From: Frondihabitans sp. PhB188 | GTDB taxonomy: Bacteria; Actinomycetota; Actinomycetes; Actinomycetales; Microbacteriaceae | Direction: 5' to 3' | Assembly: GCF_003752365.1 (NCBI RefSeq) | Contig: NZ_RJUO01000004.1 | Location: forward strand, 410,355-474,354 | DNA: 64,000 bases | The notes under the pieces: model-generated | The model's database searches: none | What the model was told of the DNA's origin: nothing | The model's input: the letters and a program-made list of their open reading frames with translations, nothing else | Made by a program: the position numbers and the translations under genes | Part shown: positions 39,436-47,591 of the stretch, piece after piece | Layout of the letters: each line of letters opens with the position of its first letter | Position numbering within the stretch: the stretch's first letter is position 1

Positions 39436-39944
39436 CGGTCGTGTGGGAGGGGACGATCGACGACTCGAGCGCCATGGAGGAGTTCGGGCGGCGGGTGGGC
39501 GGGTTCCTGCGCGCGGGTGACCTGCTGGTGCTGACCGGCCCCCTCGGAGCGGGCAAGACGACCATGACGCGCGGACTCGGCCTCGGCGTCGGGGTGCGCG
39601 GGCAGGTGGCGTCGCCCACGTTCGTGCTGGCACGCACGCACCCCGCGCTGCACGCCGGCGGGCCGCCGCTGGTGCACGTGGACGCGTACCGGCTGGGCTC
39701 CGCGGCCGAGCTCGACGACCTCGACATCGACTACGACCGGTCGATCGTCGTCGCGGAGTGGGGCGCGGGGCTGCTCGACGGCGTCACGGAGTCGTGGCTC
39801 GAGGTGACGATCGAGAGGCCGACGGGGGCGGGATCAGCCGCTCTCGAGGCGGAGACCGAGGCCGAGGCGGAGATCGACGAGCCGCGGCACGTGGTCGTCG
39901 AGGGGCACGGGCCGCGCTGGGACGGCGTGGCGCTGCCGCTCTGA
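39432..39944 (+). CDS. tsaE: tRNA t6A synthesis ATPase TsaE
   Basis: 170 aa; ATPase partner of TsaB/TsaD needed for t6A37 in ANN-decoding tRNAs. The P-loop is GPLGAGKTTMTRGLGLGLG-like (GPLGAGKTTMTRGLG near residue 36), followed by SPTFVLARTH and HVDAYRL. The C-terminal 45 residues are Glu/Ala-rich and unlike the core. It starts at a GTG overlapping the second alr. The partners tsaB, tsaD and rimI follow. Confidence 0.93.
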   Translation: MTVVWEGTIDDSSAMEEFGRRVGGFLRAGDLLVLTGPLGAGKTTMTRGLGLGVGVRGQVASPTFVLARTHPALHAGGPPLVHVDAYRLGSAAELDDLDIDYDRSIVVAEWGAGLLDGVTESWLEVTIERPTGAGSAALEAETEAEAEIDEPRHVVVEGHGPRWDGVALPL

Positions 39945-39978
39945 TCCGCCGACGCGGCGCCGCGCCCCGGCGGCGAAC

Positions 39979-39984
39979 TACGAT
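39979..39984 (+). promoter_or_regulatory. -10 box of tsaB
   Basis: TACGAT ends 6 nt before the ATG at 39991, without a Shine-Dalgarno, consistent with a leaderless transcript. Confidence 0.5.
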
Positions 39985-39990
39985 TGACGC

Positions 39991-40692
39991 ATGCTTCTGG
40001 CGATCGACACCTCCGCGGGCACATCGGTCGCCGTGGTCGACCGCGACGGCGGCGTCCTGGCCGAGGCCACCGAGTTCGACACGCGCCGTCATGCCGAGGT
40101 CGTCGGCGAGCTGATCGCCGCGTGCCTCGACGAGTCGGGCATCGCGCCGCACGGCCTCAGCGCCGTCGTCGCGGGCATGGGCCCCGGGCCGTTCACAGGT
40201 CTGCGCGTCGGAATCGCGGCCGCGCGCGCCTTCGCGTTCGGCGCGGGCAAGCCCTGTCTGCCGCTGGTCAGCCACGACGCCATCGCCTTCGAGCGGCTCG
40301 GCGGCCTGGCCGTGGCGACCGGCTCTGCGGATGCTGCCCCAGCGACGACCGGCACCGCGACGCCGTTGCTCGTCGTCACCGACGCGCGCCGCCGCGAGGT
40401 GTACTGGAGCGCTTACGGCGGGCTCGACGAGGCGGGGCTCCCCGTGCGGATCGGGGCGCCCGCGCTGACCCGGCCGGCGGAGCTCGACGAGGCGGTGTCG
40501 AGTTCCTGCGGTGCGGACTTCGCCGAGGCCGCCACGCGCACGGATCCCGCGGCGACGACCGTGTCGGCCGGCGCTCTCGGCATGCTCGGCGAGACCCTGT
40601 TCGCGAACCGGCGCCCGTTCGCCGCCGACGAGCCCCTCTACCTGCGGTCGCCCGACGTGACGGTCCCGGGCGCACCGAAGCGCGTCTCGTGA
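39991..40692 (+). CDS. tsaB: tRNA t6A synthesis protein TsaB
   Basis: 233 aa ASKHA-fold protein that pairs with TsaD. The N-terminus [19 protein letters not shown] and the [20 protein letters not shown] block are typical. It lacks the TsaD metal-binding histidines. It overlaps rimI by 4 nt. GAGTTCCTGC occurs at 40500-40509. Confidence 0.93.
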   Translation: MLLAIDTSAGTSVAVVDRDGGVLAEATEFDTRRHAEVVGELIAACLDESGIAPHGLSAVVAGMGPGPFTGLRVGIAAARAFAFGAGKPCLPLVSHDAIAFERLGGLAVATGSADAAPATTGTATPLLVVTDARRREVYWSAYGGLDEAGLPVRIGAPALTRPAELDEAVSSSCGADFAEAATRTDPAATTVSAGALGMLGETLFANRRPFAADEPLYLRSPDVTVPGAPKRVS

Positions 40693-41141
40693 GCGTCGAG
40701 TACCGCCGCGCCGTGGCAGACGACCTCGACGTGCTGATGGGCCTCGAGCAGTCGCTGTTCGCGAACGACGCGTGGAGCCGCGAGCTGATGGCCGCCGAGC
40801 TCGCGAACCCGCAGTGCCTCTACCTCGTGGCCGAGCAGAGCGGCGAGGTCGTCGCGTACTCGGGCATCGTCGTGGCGCCCGGTGGTCCGGAGTCGGACGT
40901 TCAGACGATCGCCGTGGTCGCGGAGGCGCGGCGGCAGGGCATCGCGCGCGAGCTCCTGCGGCTCATGCTCGACGAGGCGTCCTCACGGGGCGCGCGCGAG
41001 ACCTTCCTCGAGGTGAGGGTCGACAACCCCGGTGCCCAGGCCCTCTACGAGCTGCTCGGCTTCGTCGGGATCGCCGTGCGCCCGCGCTACTACATGCCCG
41101 ACGGCGTGGACGCGCTCGTGATGAAGAAGGAGCTGCCGTGA
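40689..41141 (+). CDS. rimI: Ribosomal protein S18 alanine N-acetyltransferase RimI
   Basis: 150 aa GNAT-family acetyltransferase. The acetyl-CoA loop is [15 protein letters not shown], and [23 protein letters not shown] is the usual C-terminal block. RimI genes commonly sit between tsaB and tsaD. The GTG at 40689 overlaps the tsaB stop; the open frame upstream is not coding. The true substrate may be other N-termini. Confidence 0.88.
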   Translation: MSVEYRRAVADDLDVLMGLEQSLFANDAWSRELMAAELANPQCLYLVAEQSGEVVAYSGIVVAPGGPESDVQTIAVVAEARRQGIARELLRLMLDEASSRGARETFLEVRVDNPGAQALYELLGFVGIAVRPRYYMPDGVDALVMKKELP

Positions 41142-42193
41142 GCAACCAGCCACTCGTGCTGGGCATCGAGACCAGCTGCGACGAGACCGGCGTCGGGATC
41201 GTCCGGGGCCGCACCCTGCTGGCCAACGTGATCGCCTCGTCGATGGACGAGCACGCCCGGTACGGAGGCGTGGTTCCCGAGATCGCCGCGCGTGCCCATC
41301 TGGAGGCGCTCCAGCCCGCGCTCACCGCGGCACTCGCCGAGGCGGGCGTCGCACTCGACGACCTCGACGCCATCGCCGTCACCAGCGGCCCGGGGCTCGC
41401 CGGGGCGCTGATGGTCGGCGTCGGAGCGGCCAAGGCCCTTGCGCTCGGTGCCGGCAAGCCGCTGTACGCCGTCAACCACCTCGTCGGACACGTCGGCGCC
41501 GACGTGCTCCGCGACGACGGCACCGCCATCGAGCTGCCGACGATCGCGCTGCTCGTGTCGGGGGGCCACACGTCGCTGCTGCACGTGCGCGACCTGCTCG
41601 ACGACGTCGAGCTGCTCGGCGAGACCATCGACGACGCTGCGGGGGAGGCCTTCGACAAGGTCGCGCGCCTTCTGGGGCTGCCCTACCCCGGTGGCCCGCA
41701 GATCGACCGCGTGGCGGCCGAGGGCGACCCGAGGGCCATCCGCTTCCCCCGCGGGCTCACCCTGCCGAAAGACCTGGCGAAGCACCGCTACGACTTCTCG
41801 TTCTCGGGGCTCAAGACCGCGGTCGCCCGCCACGTCGAGAAGCTCGAGAACGCCGGTGAGCCGGTTCCCGTCGCCGACGTGGCCGCGAGCTTCCGAGAGG
41901 CCGTCGTCGACGTGCTGCTGACGAAGGCGCTCGCCGCGTGCGCCGACCGGGGCGTACCGCGACTGCTGCTCGGCGGCGGCGTCGTGGCCAACGCGAGGGT
42001 GCGACAGGTGGCCGCCGAGCGGTGCTCCGCCGCCGGGATCGAGCTGCGGATCCCTCCGCTGTCCCTGTGCACCGACAACGGCGCCATGATCGCTGCCCTC
42101 GGGGCCGAGCTGGCTGCCCGCGGCCGCACCCCGTCGCCGCTCGGATTCGGGGCCGACTCGACCCTGCCGGTCACGAGCGCGCAGGCGGTCTAA
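41138..42193 (+). CDS. tsaD: tRNA N6-threonylcarbamoyladenosine transferase TsaD
   Basis: 351 aa; transfers the threonylcarbamoyl group to A37 of tRNA. The metal-binding histidines lie in [12 protein letters not shown] (with the Kae1 pattern VNHLVGHVG further on). [11 protein letters not shown] at the N-terminus, [11 protein letters not shown] and [12 protein letters not shown] are conserved. The start is GTG, overlapping rimI by 4 nt. It ends the t6A gene run. Confidence 0.95.
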   Translation: MSNQPLVLGIETSCDETGVGIVRGRTLLANVIASSMDEHARYGGVVPEIAARAHLEALQPALTAALAEAGVALDDLDAIAVTSGPGLAGALMVGVGAAKALALGAGKPLYAVNHLVGHVGADVLRDDGTAIELPTIALLVSGGHTSLLHVRDLLDDVELLGETIDDAAGEAFDKVARLLGLPYPGGPQIDRVAAEGDPRAIRFPRGLTLPKDLAKHRYDFSFSGLKTAVARHVEKLENAGEPVPVADVAASFREAVVDVLLTKALAACADRGVPRLLLGGGVVANARVRQVAAERCSAAGIELRIPPLSLCTDNGAMIAALGAELAARGRTPSPLGFGADSTLPVTSAQAV

Positions 42194-42318
42194 GCGACAC
42201 CCGGGGTACATCCTGAGGGGCACTCAGAATGCCGTGGTCTATCGTCCTGTCCAGTTCGTCTCCGCGCGAACTCGGACGGAACCCCCGGCCGCACACCCGA
42301 ACAAGGAGTTGCACGACG

Positions 42319-42642
42319 ATGTCCGATTCAACGCCCCCCGCGGCCCCGCCCAGCAATGACGCCTACGCCCAGCCCGGAGCAGCTGCCGGCAAGCTGAACG
42401 GCCTCGCGGTCGCCTCGCTCGTCGTCGGAATCGTGGGAGTCACGTTCGTCCTGTCGTTCTACGGGATCCCGGGCCTGGTGGCCCTGATCCTCGGTATCGT
42501 CTCCCGTCGCCAGATCAAGGCCACCGGCCAGCGCGGTGCCGGATTCGCACTCGCCGGCATCATCCTCGGTGCCATCGGCATCGTCATCGGCATCCTCTCG
42601 ATCATCCTGGCTTCGGCGGTCGTCGCGAACATGAACAAGTAG
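42319..42642 (+). CDS. Small DUF4190 membrane protein
   Basis: 107 aa. A disordered N-terminus of about 24 residues precedes two transmembrane helices (about 28-55 and 72-100) joined by SRRQIKATGQRG. This is the DUF4190 pattern. The ATG at 42319 follows AAGGAG; an in-frame start 30 codons upstream has none. Its paralog lies 109 nt downstream. The function of the family is unknown. Confidence 0.82.
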   Translation: MSDSTPPAAPPSNDAYAQPGAAAGKLNGLAVASLVVGIVGVTFVLSFYGIPGLVALILGIVSRRQIKATGQRGAGFALAGIILGAIGIVIGILSIILASAVVANMNK

Positions 42643-42647
42643 TCGTC

Positions 42648-42685
42648 CGCGAAGGCGGGGTCGCTCGTCGGCCCCGCCTTTCGCG
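42648..42685 (+). terminator. Terminator between the two DUF4190 genes
   Basis: CGCGAAGGCGGGG (42648-42660) pairs with CCCCGCCTTTCGCG (42672-42685) with one bulged base around an 11-nt loop. Confidence 0.8.
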
Positions 42686-42751
42686 TCCCTTCGGTAGGGT
42701 CGAGGGCGTACAACCCGCCCCGCGACACCGATCACACACCGGAGCAGCAGC

Positions 42752-43276
42752 ATGACCGACCAGAACCAGCCCGGCCAGGAGCCCACGGGTCAGCAGCCGC
42801 CCGCGTACGGCTCGACCCCGCCCGCCTACGGCCAGCAGCCACCGGCGTACGGATCGACCCCGCCGGCCTACGGCTCCGCCGACGCGGGCAAGCAGCAGTA
42901 CGGCTACGGACAGCAGCCCGGGTACGGCCAGCAGACGTCGGGCTACTCGCAGCAGCCCTACGGGGCGCAGCCGTACGGCGGGGGCTACCAGCCGGTCGGC
43001 ACGAACGGGCTGGCAATCGCAGCTCTCATCACCGGCATCGCCATCGTCTTCACCGGCGGCTTCTCGGGTATCGCTTCCTTGATCCTCGGAATCCTGGCCA
43101 AGCGCCGCATCCGCGAGACGCACCAGGAGGGCAGCGGTCTTGCAACCGCCGGAATCGTGCTCGGCATCATCGGAATCGTCTTCGCGATCCTGAGCATCGT
43201 CGGCCTCGTCCTGCTGTTCGCGCTTGCCGGCACGGAGGGCTTCACCGAGGGCACCAGCGGCAGCTACCCGTACTAG
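42752..43276 (+). CDS. DUF4190 membrane protein with Pro/Gln/Tyr-repeat N-terminus
   Basis: 174 aa. The first 85 residues are a low-complexity cytoplasmic-type region made of PPAYGSTPPAYGQQ-like repeats. Two transmembrane helices follow (about 88-112 and 130-158) with the linker KRRIRETHQEG. The hydrophobic part is paralogous to the preceding 107-aa protein. The GTG/ATG choice is clear: ATG follows GGAGCAGCAGC. Repeats of this type occur in actinobacterial membrane proteins that may form condensates; function unknown. Confidence 0.83.
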   Translation: MTDQNQPGQEPTGQQPPAYGSTPPAYGQQPPAYGSTPPAYGSADAGKQQYGYGQQPGYGQQTSGYSQQPYGAQPYGGGYQPVGTNGLAIAALITGIAIVFTGGFSGIASLILGILAKRRIRETHQEGSGLATAGIVLGIIGIVFAILSIVGLVLLFALAGTEGFTEGTSGSYPY

Positions 43277-43282
43277 AGGGAG

Positions 43283-44473
43283 TCAGGCGACGCGCTCGCA
43301 GAGCAGCGCCGTGTGCCGCCCCGCCACGCGCGTCAGGATGAGCGTCGCCTCGTTCGACCCCTTGAGCTGCAGCCGCTTGCGGAACGCCGCCGGGTCGACG
43401 TCGACGCCCCGCTTCTTGATCTCGACCCGGCCGATGCCGCGCGTCTTGAGCTCCTGGCGCAGGCGCTTCTCGTCGAGCGGAAGCGTCTCGACCACCCGGA
43501 AGCACTGGGCGAACGGCGTCGGCTCCGAGGTCGGCGCCGTCAGGTAGGCGATGTCGCGGCTGATGGTCGTCGCGCCGAGCGATCGGGCCAGGTCGCCGAT
43601 GAGGCGGGCCCGGATCACCGATCCGTCGGGCTCGTAGACGAACTCGGCGAGTTCGCCGACCTCGACGTCGTCGGAGTCGCCGGGCGCTGTCATCTCGGCC
43701 GGGCCGTCGGGGCCGAGCACCAGTGCGGCCCGCCTGATGCCGGGCCGGGCGAGAGGGCCGAACCAGACGCCGACCTCGACGACCGAGCGGTCGACCGAGA
43801 TCCACTGGCACTCGGCGTCCGAGGGCAGCAGCTCGCGGTCGACGCCGGGACCGAGCTTGACGCCGGTCGGGAAGCGCTCGGCGAAGCCGAACGCGACGTC
43901 GAGGGTGGGCGACCACTGCGAGGGATCTTGGATTCGGGAGGTCTGGCCGGTGCCGGCGGTGCGGCGCGCCGGATCGAGGAAGACGCCGTCGACGCCGTCG
44001 AGGTCGACCTCCTCGGCCGTGGCGTGCACGACGGAGGCGGCGCTCCACGGGGCGAGGTTGAACGACGCTATGGCGGCCGTGACCTCGTCGCGGTCGACGG
44101 CGACCACGCCCATTTCGAGCGCCGCGAACGCCAGCGCGTCGCCGCCGATGCCGCAGCCCAGGTCGGCGACCCGGGTGACACCGGCCTTGCGGAAGCGCCC
44201 GGCGTGGCTCGATGCCACCGCAAGCCGCGTCGCCTGCTCGAGGCCCGCCTCGGTGAAGAGCATGCTGTCGGCGAAGTCGCCGAACTTCGCGTGGCCCTTG
44301 GCGCGCAGCTTCGCCTGGCTGAGCACGGCCGCGACGAGCTCGGGGGAGTGCCCCTCCTTGCGCAGCCGCGCCACCTGCGACACCACATCGGCCTTCTGAT
44401 CGAAGGGCGGCAGCGAGTCGAGCAGCCGCAGCCCGTCGGGGGTGAGGAGGGTGCGGAGCTCGGAAGTGTCCAT
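43283..44473 (-). CDS. Class I SAM-dependent methyltransferase (THUMP-like domain protein)
   Basis: 396 aa. A helical N-terminal part (1-90) precedes a Rossmann methyltransferase domain with VADLGCGIGGDALAF (SAM motif I) and FLDPARRTAG (motif IV region). The C-terminal domain with ELKTRGIGRVEIKKRGVDVD is the THUMP-like element seen in this actinobacterial family. The substrate is unknown, probably RNA. A -10 box CACGAT lies 6 nt upstream. It is divergent from groES. Confidence 0.82.
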   Translation of the reverse strand: MDTSELRTLLTPDGLRLLDSLPPFDQKADVVSQVARLRKEGHSPELVAAVLSQAKLRAKGHAKFGDFADSMLFTEAGLEQATRLAVASSHAGRFRKAGVTRVADLGCGIGGDALAFAALEMGVVAVDRDEVTAAIASFNLAPWSAASVVHATAEEVDLDGVDGVFLDPARRTAGTGQTSRIQDPSQWSPTLDVAFGFAERFPTGVKLGPGVDRELLPSDAECQWISVDRSVVEVGVWFGPLARPGIRRAALVLGPDGPAEMTAPGDSDDVEVGELAEFVYEPDGSVIRARLIGDLARSLGATTISRDIAYLTAPTSEPTPFAQCFRVVETLPLDEKRLRQELKTRGIGRVEIKKRGVDVDPAAFRKRLQLKGSNEATLILTRVAGRHTALLCERVA

Positions 44474-44479
44474 GGCCCA

Positions 44480-44485
44480 ATCGTG
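44480..44485 (-). promoter_or_regulatory. -10 box of the methyltransferase gene
   Basis: On the minus strand CACGAT ends 6 nt before the ATG (44473), consistent with a leaderless transcript. It lies only 7 bp from the CIRCE element of groES. Confidence 0.42.
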
Positions 44486-44491
44486 CCACTG

Positions 44492-44518
44492 CTAGCACTC
44501 GGATTGACCGAGTGCCAG
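44492..44518 (+). promoter_or_regulatory. CIRCE operator (HrcA site) 1
   Basis: CTAGCACTC (44492-44500), 9 bp, GAGTGCCAG (44510-44518). This matches the CIRCE consensus TTAGCACTC-N9-GAGTGCTAA closely. It overlaps the -35 region of the groES promoter, so bound HrcA would block transcription. Confidence 0.88.
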
Positions 44519-44532
44519 CCACGCCCTACAGT
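44504..44532 (+). promoter_or_regulatory. groES: groES promoter
   Basis: TTGACC (44504-44509) and TACAGT (44527-44532) with a 17-bp spacer, overlapping the first CIRCE element. Transcription would start near 44539. Confidence 0.7.
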
Positions 44533-44536
44533 TGAA

Positions 44537-44563
44537 CTGGCACTCACCCGCGTGAAGTGCCAA
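44537..44563 (+). promoter_or_regulatory. CIRCE-like operator 2
   Basis: CTGGCACTC (44537-44545), 9 bp, AAGTGCCAA (44555-44563): a second, slightly weaker CIRCE-type inverted repeat. It lies at the predicted transcription start and in the 5' UTR. Confidence 0.75.
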
Positions 44564-44622
44564 CAACACAATCTCTGTTCTTAGCAACACCGTCGCAGCT
44601 CGTGAGAAAGAAGAGGTCAACC

Positions 44623-44919
44623 GTGTCGGTCAACATCAAGCCGCTCGAAGATCGCATCGTCATCCGTCAGGTCGAGGCCGAGCAGACCACTGCCTCCGGT
44701 CTCGTGATCCCGGACACCGCCAAGGAGAAGCCCCAGGAGGGCGAGGTCGTCGCCGTGGGCCCCGGCCGCATCGACGACAACGGCAACCGCGTCCCGCTCG
44801 ACGTCGCCGTCGGCGACAAGGTCATCTACTCGAAGTACGGCGGAACCGAGGTCAAGTACTCGGGCGAAGACCTGCTGGTCCTCTCCGCTCGCGACGTGCT
44901 CGCGGTCATCGTCAAGTAA
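44623..44919 (+). CDS. groES: Co-chaperonin GroES (Cpn10)
   Basis: 98 aa; the lid of the GroEL chamber. The GTG at 44623 starts [20 protein letters not shown]. The in-frame codons upstream lie inside the operator region. The mobile loop is [19 protein letters not shown]. groEL is not downstream: a strong terminator and an unrelated gene follow. Regulation by HrcA is indicated by two CIRCE elements. Confidence 0.97.
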   Translation: MSVNIKPLEDRIVIRQVEAEQTTASGLVIPDTAKEKPQEGEVVAVGPGRIDDNGNRVPLDVAVGDKVIYSKYGGTEVKYSGEDLLVLSARDVLAVIVK

Positions 44920-44933
44920 CGACGACGTTCACG

Positions 44934-44965
44934 AAGAACCCCGCCTCCTCGGAGGCGGGGTTCTT
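44934..44965 (+). terminator. Terminator after groES
   Basis: AAGAACCCCGCCTCC (44934-44948) and GGAGGCGGGGTTCTT (44951-44965) form a perfect 15-bp stem around a 2-nt loop (in practice a slightly shorter stem), followed by CTGTG. Confidence 0.88.
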
Positions 44966-45054
44966 CTGTGTGGACGGTCATCCAGGAACGCGACGTGGCA
45001 GTTTGTGCGCGCACGCTGGCGGTCACGAGCCGCCCCGGTGTCGGCGGCCGCGGA

Positions 45055-45060
45055 TAGTCT
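45055..45060 (+). promoter_or_regulatory. -10 box of the RarD-like gene
   Basis: TAGTCT ends 6 nt before the GTG at 45067 with no Shine-Dalgarno, consistent with a leaderless transcript. Confidence 0.5.
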
Positions 45061-45066
45061 TTCGAG

Positions 45067-46023
45067 GTGACCCAGACAGACACCCCTCGCGCCGGCCTCC
45101 TCTACGCCGTGGCGGCCTACGGTCTCTGGGGCGTCCTCCCGGTCTACTTCCTCCTGCTGCGCCCCTCGGGTGCGATCGAGATCGTCGCCTTCCGCATCCT
45201 CTGGTCGCTGGTGTTCTGCGCGATCCTGCTTGCCGTGACCCGCTCGTTCGGCCGCTTCGCGGCCCTGGCACGCGACCGGACGATCACCGGCACGCTCGCA
45301 CTTGCGGGGGCGTTCATCGTCGTCAACTGGACCACGTTCATCTTCGCCACTCTCACCGGCCACGTGGTCGAGGCCGCCCTCGGGTACTTCATCAACCCGC
45401 TCGTGACAGTGCTGCTCGGCGTCTTCGTGCTGCGCGAGAAGCTCAAGCCGCTGCAGTGGGTGGCGGTGGGCGTCAGCGTCGTCGCGATTCTCGTGATCGC
45501 GATCGGCTACGGGTCGTTCCCGTGGATCTCGCTGGTGCTGGCGTTCTCGTTCGGCTTCTACGGCCTGATCAAGAAGCGCGTCGGCGGCCGGGTCGACGCG
45601 GTCAGCGGCCTGACCATCGAGACCCTGGCCGTCGCCATCCCCGCCGGCATCGCGCTCGTCGTCGTCGGTGCGACCTCGGGTCTCGCGTTCGGCAGCAGCG
45701 GCACGGGGCACGTCGTGGCCGTCGTCGGCACGGGCGTGATCACCGCCGTACCCCTGCTCCTCTTCGCCTCGGCCGCCCGCCGTCTCCCGCTGTCGACGCT
45801 GGGACTCACCCAGTACATCGCGCCGATCCTGCAGCTCGTCGTCGGCGTCGTCGTGCTCCACGAGCCGATGACCACGTCGCGCTGGGTCGGCTTCGCCCTC
45901 ATCTGGGTCGCGCTCGTGATCCTGAGCATCCACGCGGTCTCGTCGGGACGCCGCGAGCGGGTGTCGGGGGCTCGACGACTCCCAGTCACCACATCACGAA
46001 TTGCTAACGAAACCCCAAGGTGA
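45067..46023 (+). CDS. rarD: RarD-like EamA-family permease
   Basis: 318 aa with ten predicted transmembrane helices in two EamA repeats. Family stretches include AAYGLWGVLPVYFLLLRPSG at the N-terminus, NWTTFIFAT, and LGLTQYIAPILQLVVGVVVL near residue 240. RarD proteins are putative drug/metabolite exporters. It starts with GTG. The last 25 residues are a basic tail. Confidence 0.9.
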   Translation: MTQTDTPRAGLLYAVAAYGLWGVLPVYFLLLRPSGAIEIVAFRILWSLVFCAILLAVTRSFGRFAALARDRTITGTLALAGAFIVVNWTTFIFATLTGHVVEAALGYFINPLVTVLLGVFVLREKLKPLQWVAVGVSVVAILVIAIGYGSFPWISLVLAFSFGFYGLIKKRVGGRVDAVSGLTIETLAVAIPAGIALVVVGATSGLAFGSSGTGHVVAVVGTGVITAVPLLLFASAARRLPLSTLGLTQYIAPILQLVVGVVVLHEPMTTSRWVGFALIWVALVILSIHAVSSGRRERVSGARRLPVTTSRIANETPR

Positions 46024-46134
46024 CCCCGGCAACACACACGCGAAACAATCGCCGCATAGGTTCTAACCCATTCACACGGTTGGGCTGCACGCCATCGTGC
46101 CGCCGCATCACCACCGTCAAGAAAGGGTTCACGG

Positions 46135-47466
46135 ATGATCAGATCCACCACAGCCGTGAAGGCGCTAGCGATCATGGGGGCAGTCTCTGTCGCCCTGGTC
46201 GGCTGCTCCTCCACGAGCACCCCCTCCGCTTCGACCTCTGCTTCGTCGACGTCGACGAAGAAGGCCGACCCGGCAGCGGCCTGCAAGCCGGGCACGCCCA
46301 GCACTGACGCCCTCAAGATCGGCACGATGCTGCCGCTCACGGGATCCCTCGCGTACCTCGGCCCGCCCGCTATCGCGGGTGCAGGCCTGGCCCTCGACGA
46401 CATCAACAAGGCCGGCGGCGTCCTCGGCAAGGACGCCTCGATCTCGACCGCCACCGACTCGGGCGACTCCAGCGACCTCACGGTGTCCACCGCGGCCGCG
46501 GCGAAGCTGAAGGCCGCCAAGGTCTCCGTCGTCCTCGGCGCCGAGTCGTCGAGCGTCACGCTGAACGTCATCGACCAGATCACCTCGAGCTGCACCATCG
46601 AGATCTCGCCGGCCAACACGGCGTCGTCGCTCTCGGGCTACTCGTCGTACTACTACCGCACCGCTCCGCCGGACTCCGTTCAGGGCTCGGCGCTCGGTCA
46701 GCTCGTCGTCAACGACGGTCACGCCAAGGTCGCCTTCCTGGTCTTCAACGACTCGTACGGCACCGGCCTCCGCGACTCGACGCAGAAGGCCATCGAGGCT
46801 GCCGGCGGCTCGGTCGTCTACGGCGGCACCGGCAAGAGCCAGGAGTTCCCTCCCGGCCAGACCACGTTCTCGACCGAGGTGACCGCGGCTCTCGCCACCA
46901 AGCCCGACGCGATCGTGATCCTCGCGTTCGACGAGACCAAGTCGATCGTCCCCGAGCTCGTCGCCCAGAACTACGACCTCAAAGACACGTACATGTCTGA
47001 CGGCAACACGGCCGACTACTCGAAGGACTTCGAGGCGGGGACGCTCAACGGCGGCCAGGGCACCATTCCCGGTGCTCAGCCCAACGACGACCTCAAGAAG
47101 CGCCTGAGCGCCTGGTACAAGTCGAACAACGGCAAGACGCTCGCCGACTACTCGTACGCCGCCGAGTCCTACGACGCCATCACCCTGACCGCTCTCGCGG
47201 CCGAGGCCGGCAAGGGCACGGATGCTCCGACGATCCAGTCCAAGATGGCAGCGGTCTCCGGTGCTGACGGCGGCACGAAGTGCACGTCGTACGCCGACTG
47301 CAAGACCCTCCTCGACGCGGGCAAGGACATCCAGTACACGGGTCCCTCCGGCATCGGTCCGTTCAACACGAACAACGACCCGTCGAGCGCCTACATCGGC
47401 ATCTACAAGTACGACAAGAACAACAAGCCGGTGTACCAGAGCAGCATCCAGGGTGACGTGAAGTAG
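46135..47466 (+). CDS. Branched-chain amino acid-type ABC transporter substrate-binding lipoprotein
   Basis: 443 aa. A signal peptide ends in a lipobox with Cys24 (VALVGC), so the mature protein is membrane-anchored. A Ser/Thr-rich spacer follows, then a two-lobed periplasmic-binding-type I fold starting near KIGTMLPLTGSLAYLGPP. ILAFDETKSIVPELV and YAAESYDAITLTALAA are typical of LivJ-like proteins. The matching permease and ATPase genes are on the opposite strand at 48577-52761. AAGAAAGGG precedes the ATG. Confidence 0.93.
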   Translation: MIRSTTAVKALAIMGAVSVALVGCSSTSTPSASTSASSTSTKKADPAAACKPGTPSTDALKIGTMLPLTGSLAYLGPPAIAGAGLALDDINKAGGVLGKDASISTATDSGDSSDLTVSTAAAAKLKAAKVSVVLGAESSSVTLNVIDQITSSCTIEISPANTASSLSGYSSYYYRTAPPDSVQGSALGQLVVNDGHAKVAFLVFNDSYGTGLRDSTQKAIEAAGGSVVYGGTGKSQEFPPGQTTFSTEVTAALATKPDAIVILAFDETKSIVPELVAQNYDLKDTYMSDGNTADYSKDFEAGTLNGGQGTIPGAQPNDDLKKRLSAWYKSNNGKTLADYSYAAESYDAITLTALAAEAGKGTDAPTIQSKMAAVSGADGGTKCTSYADCKTLLDAGKDIQYTGPSGIGPFNTNNDPSSAYIGIYKYDKNNKPVYQSSIQGDVK

Positions 47467-47485
47467 TCAGTCCCCACCTCGAAGA

Positions 47486-47517
47486 GGCCCGGCAGGAACT
47501 CTCCTGCCGGGCCTTTT
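47486..47517 (+). terminator. Terminator after the substrate-binding protein gene
   Basis: GGCCCGGCAGGA (47486-47497) and TCCTGCCGGGCC (47502-47513) form a perfect 12-bp stem with an ACTC loop, followed by TTTT. The word GCAGGAACTC (47492-47501) spans the left arm and loop. Confidence 0.93.
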
Positions 47518-47591
47518 CACGTCGTCGAGAAGTCCTCCATATTGGGGACAGTCGTTGGGGTCGAAGAGCCTCTTGTCATGCCACGATTGAC

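Noticed and set aside
42319-43276. Frameshifted single gene instead of two DUF4190 genes
   Set aside because: Both have complete starts, ribosome-binding sites and two membrane helices each, and a terminator hairpin lies between them.
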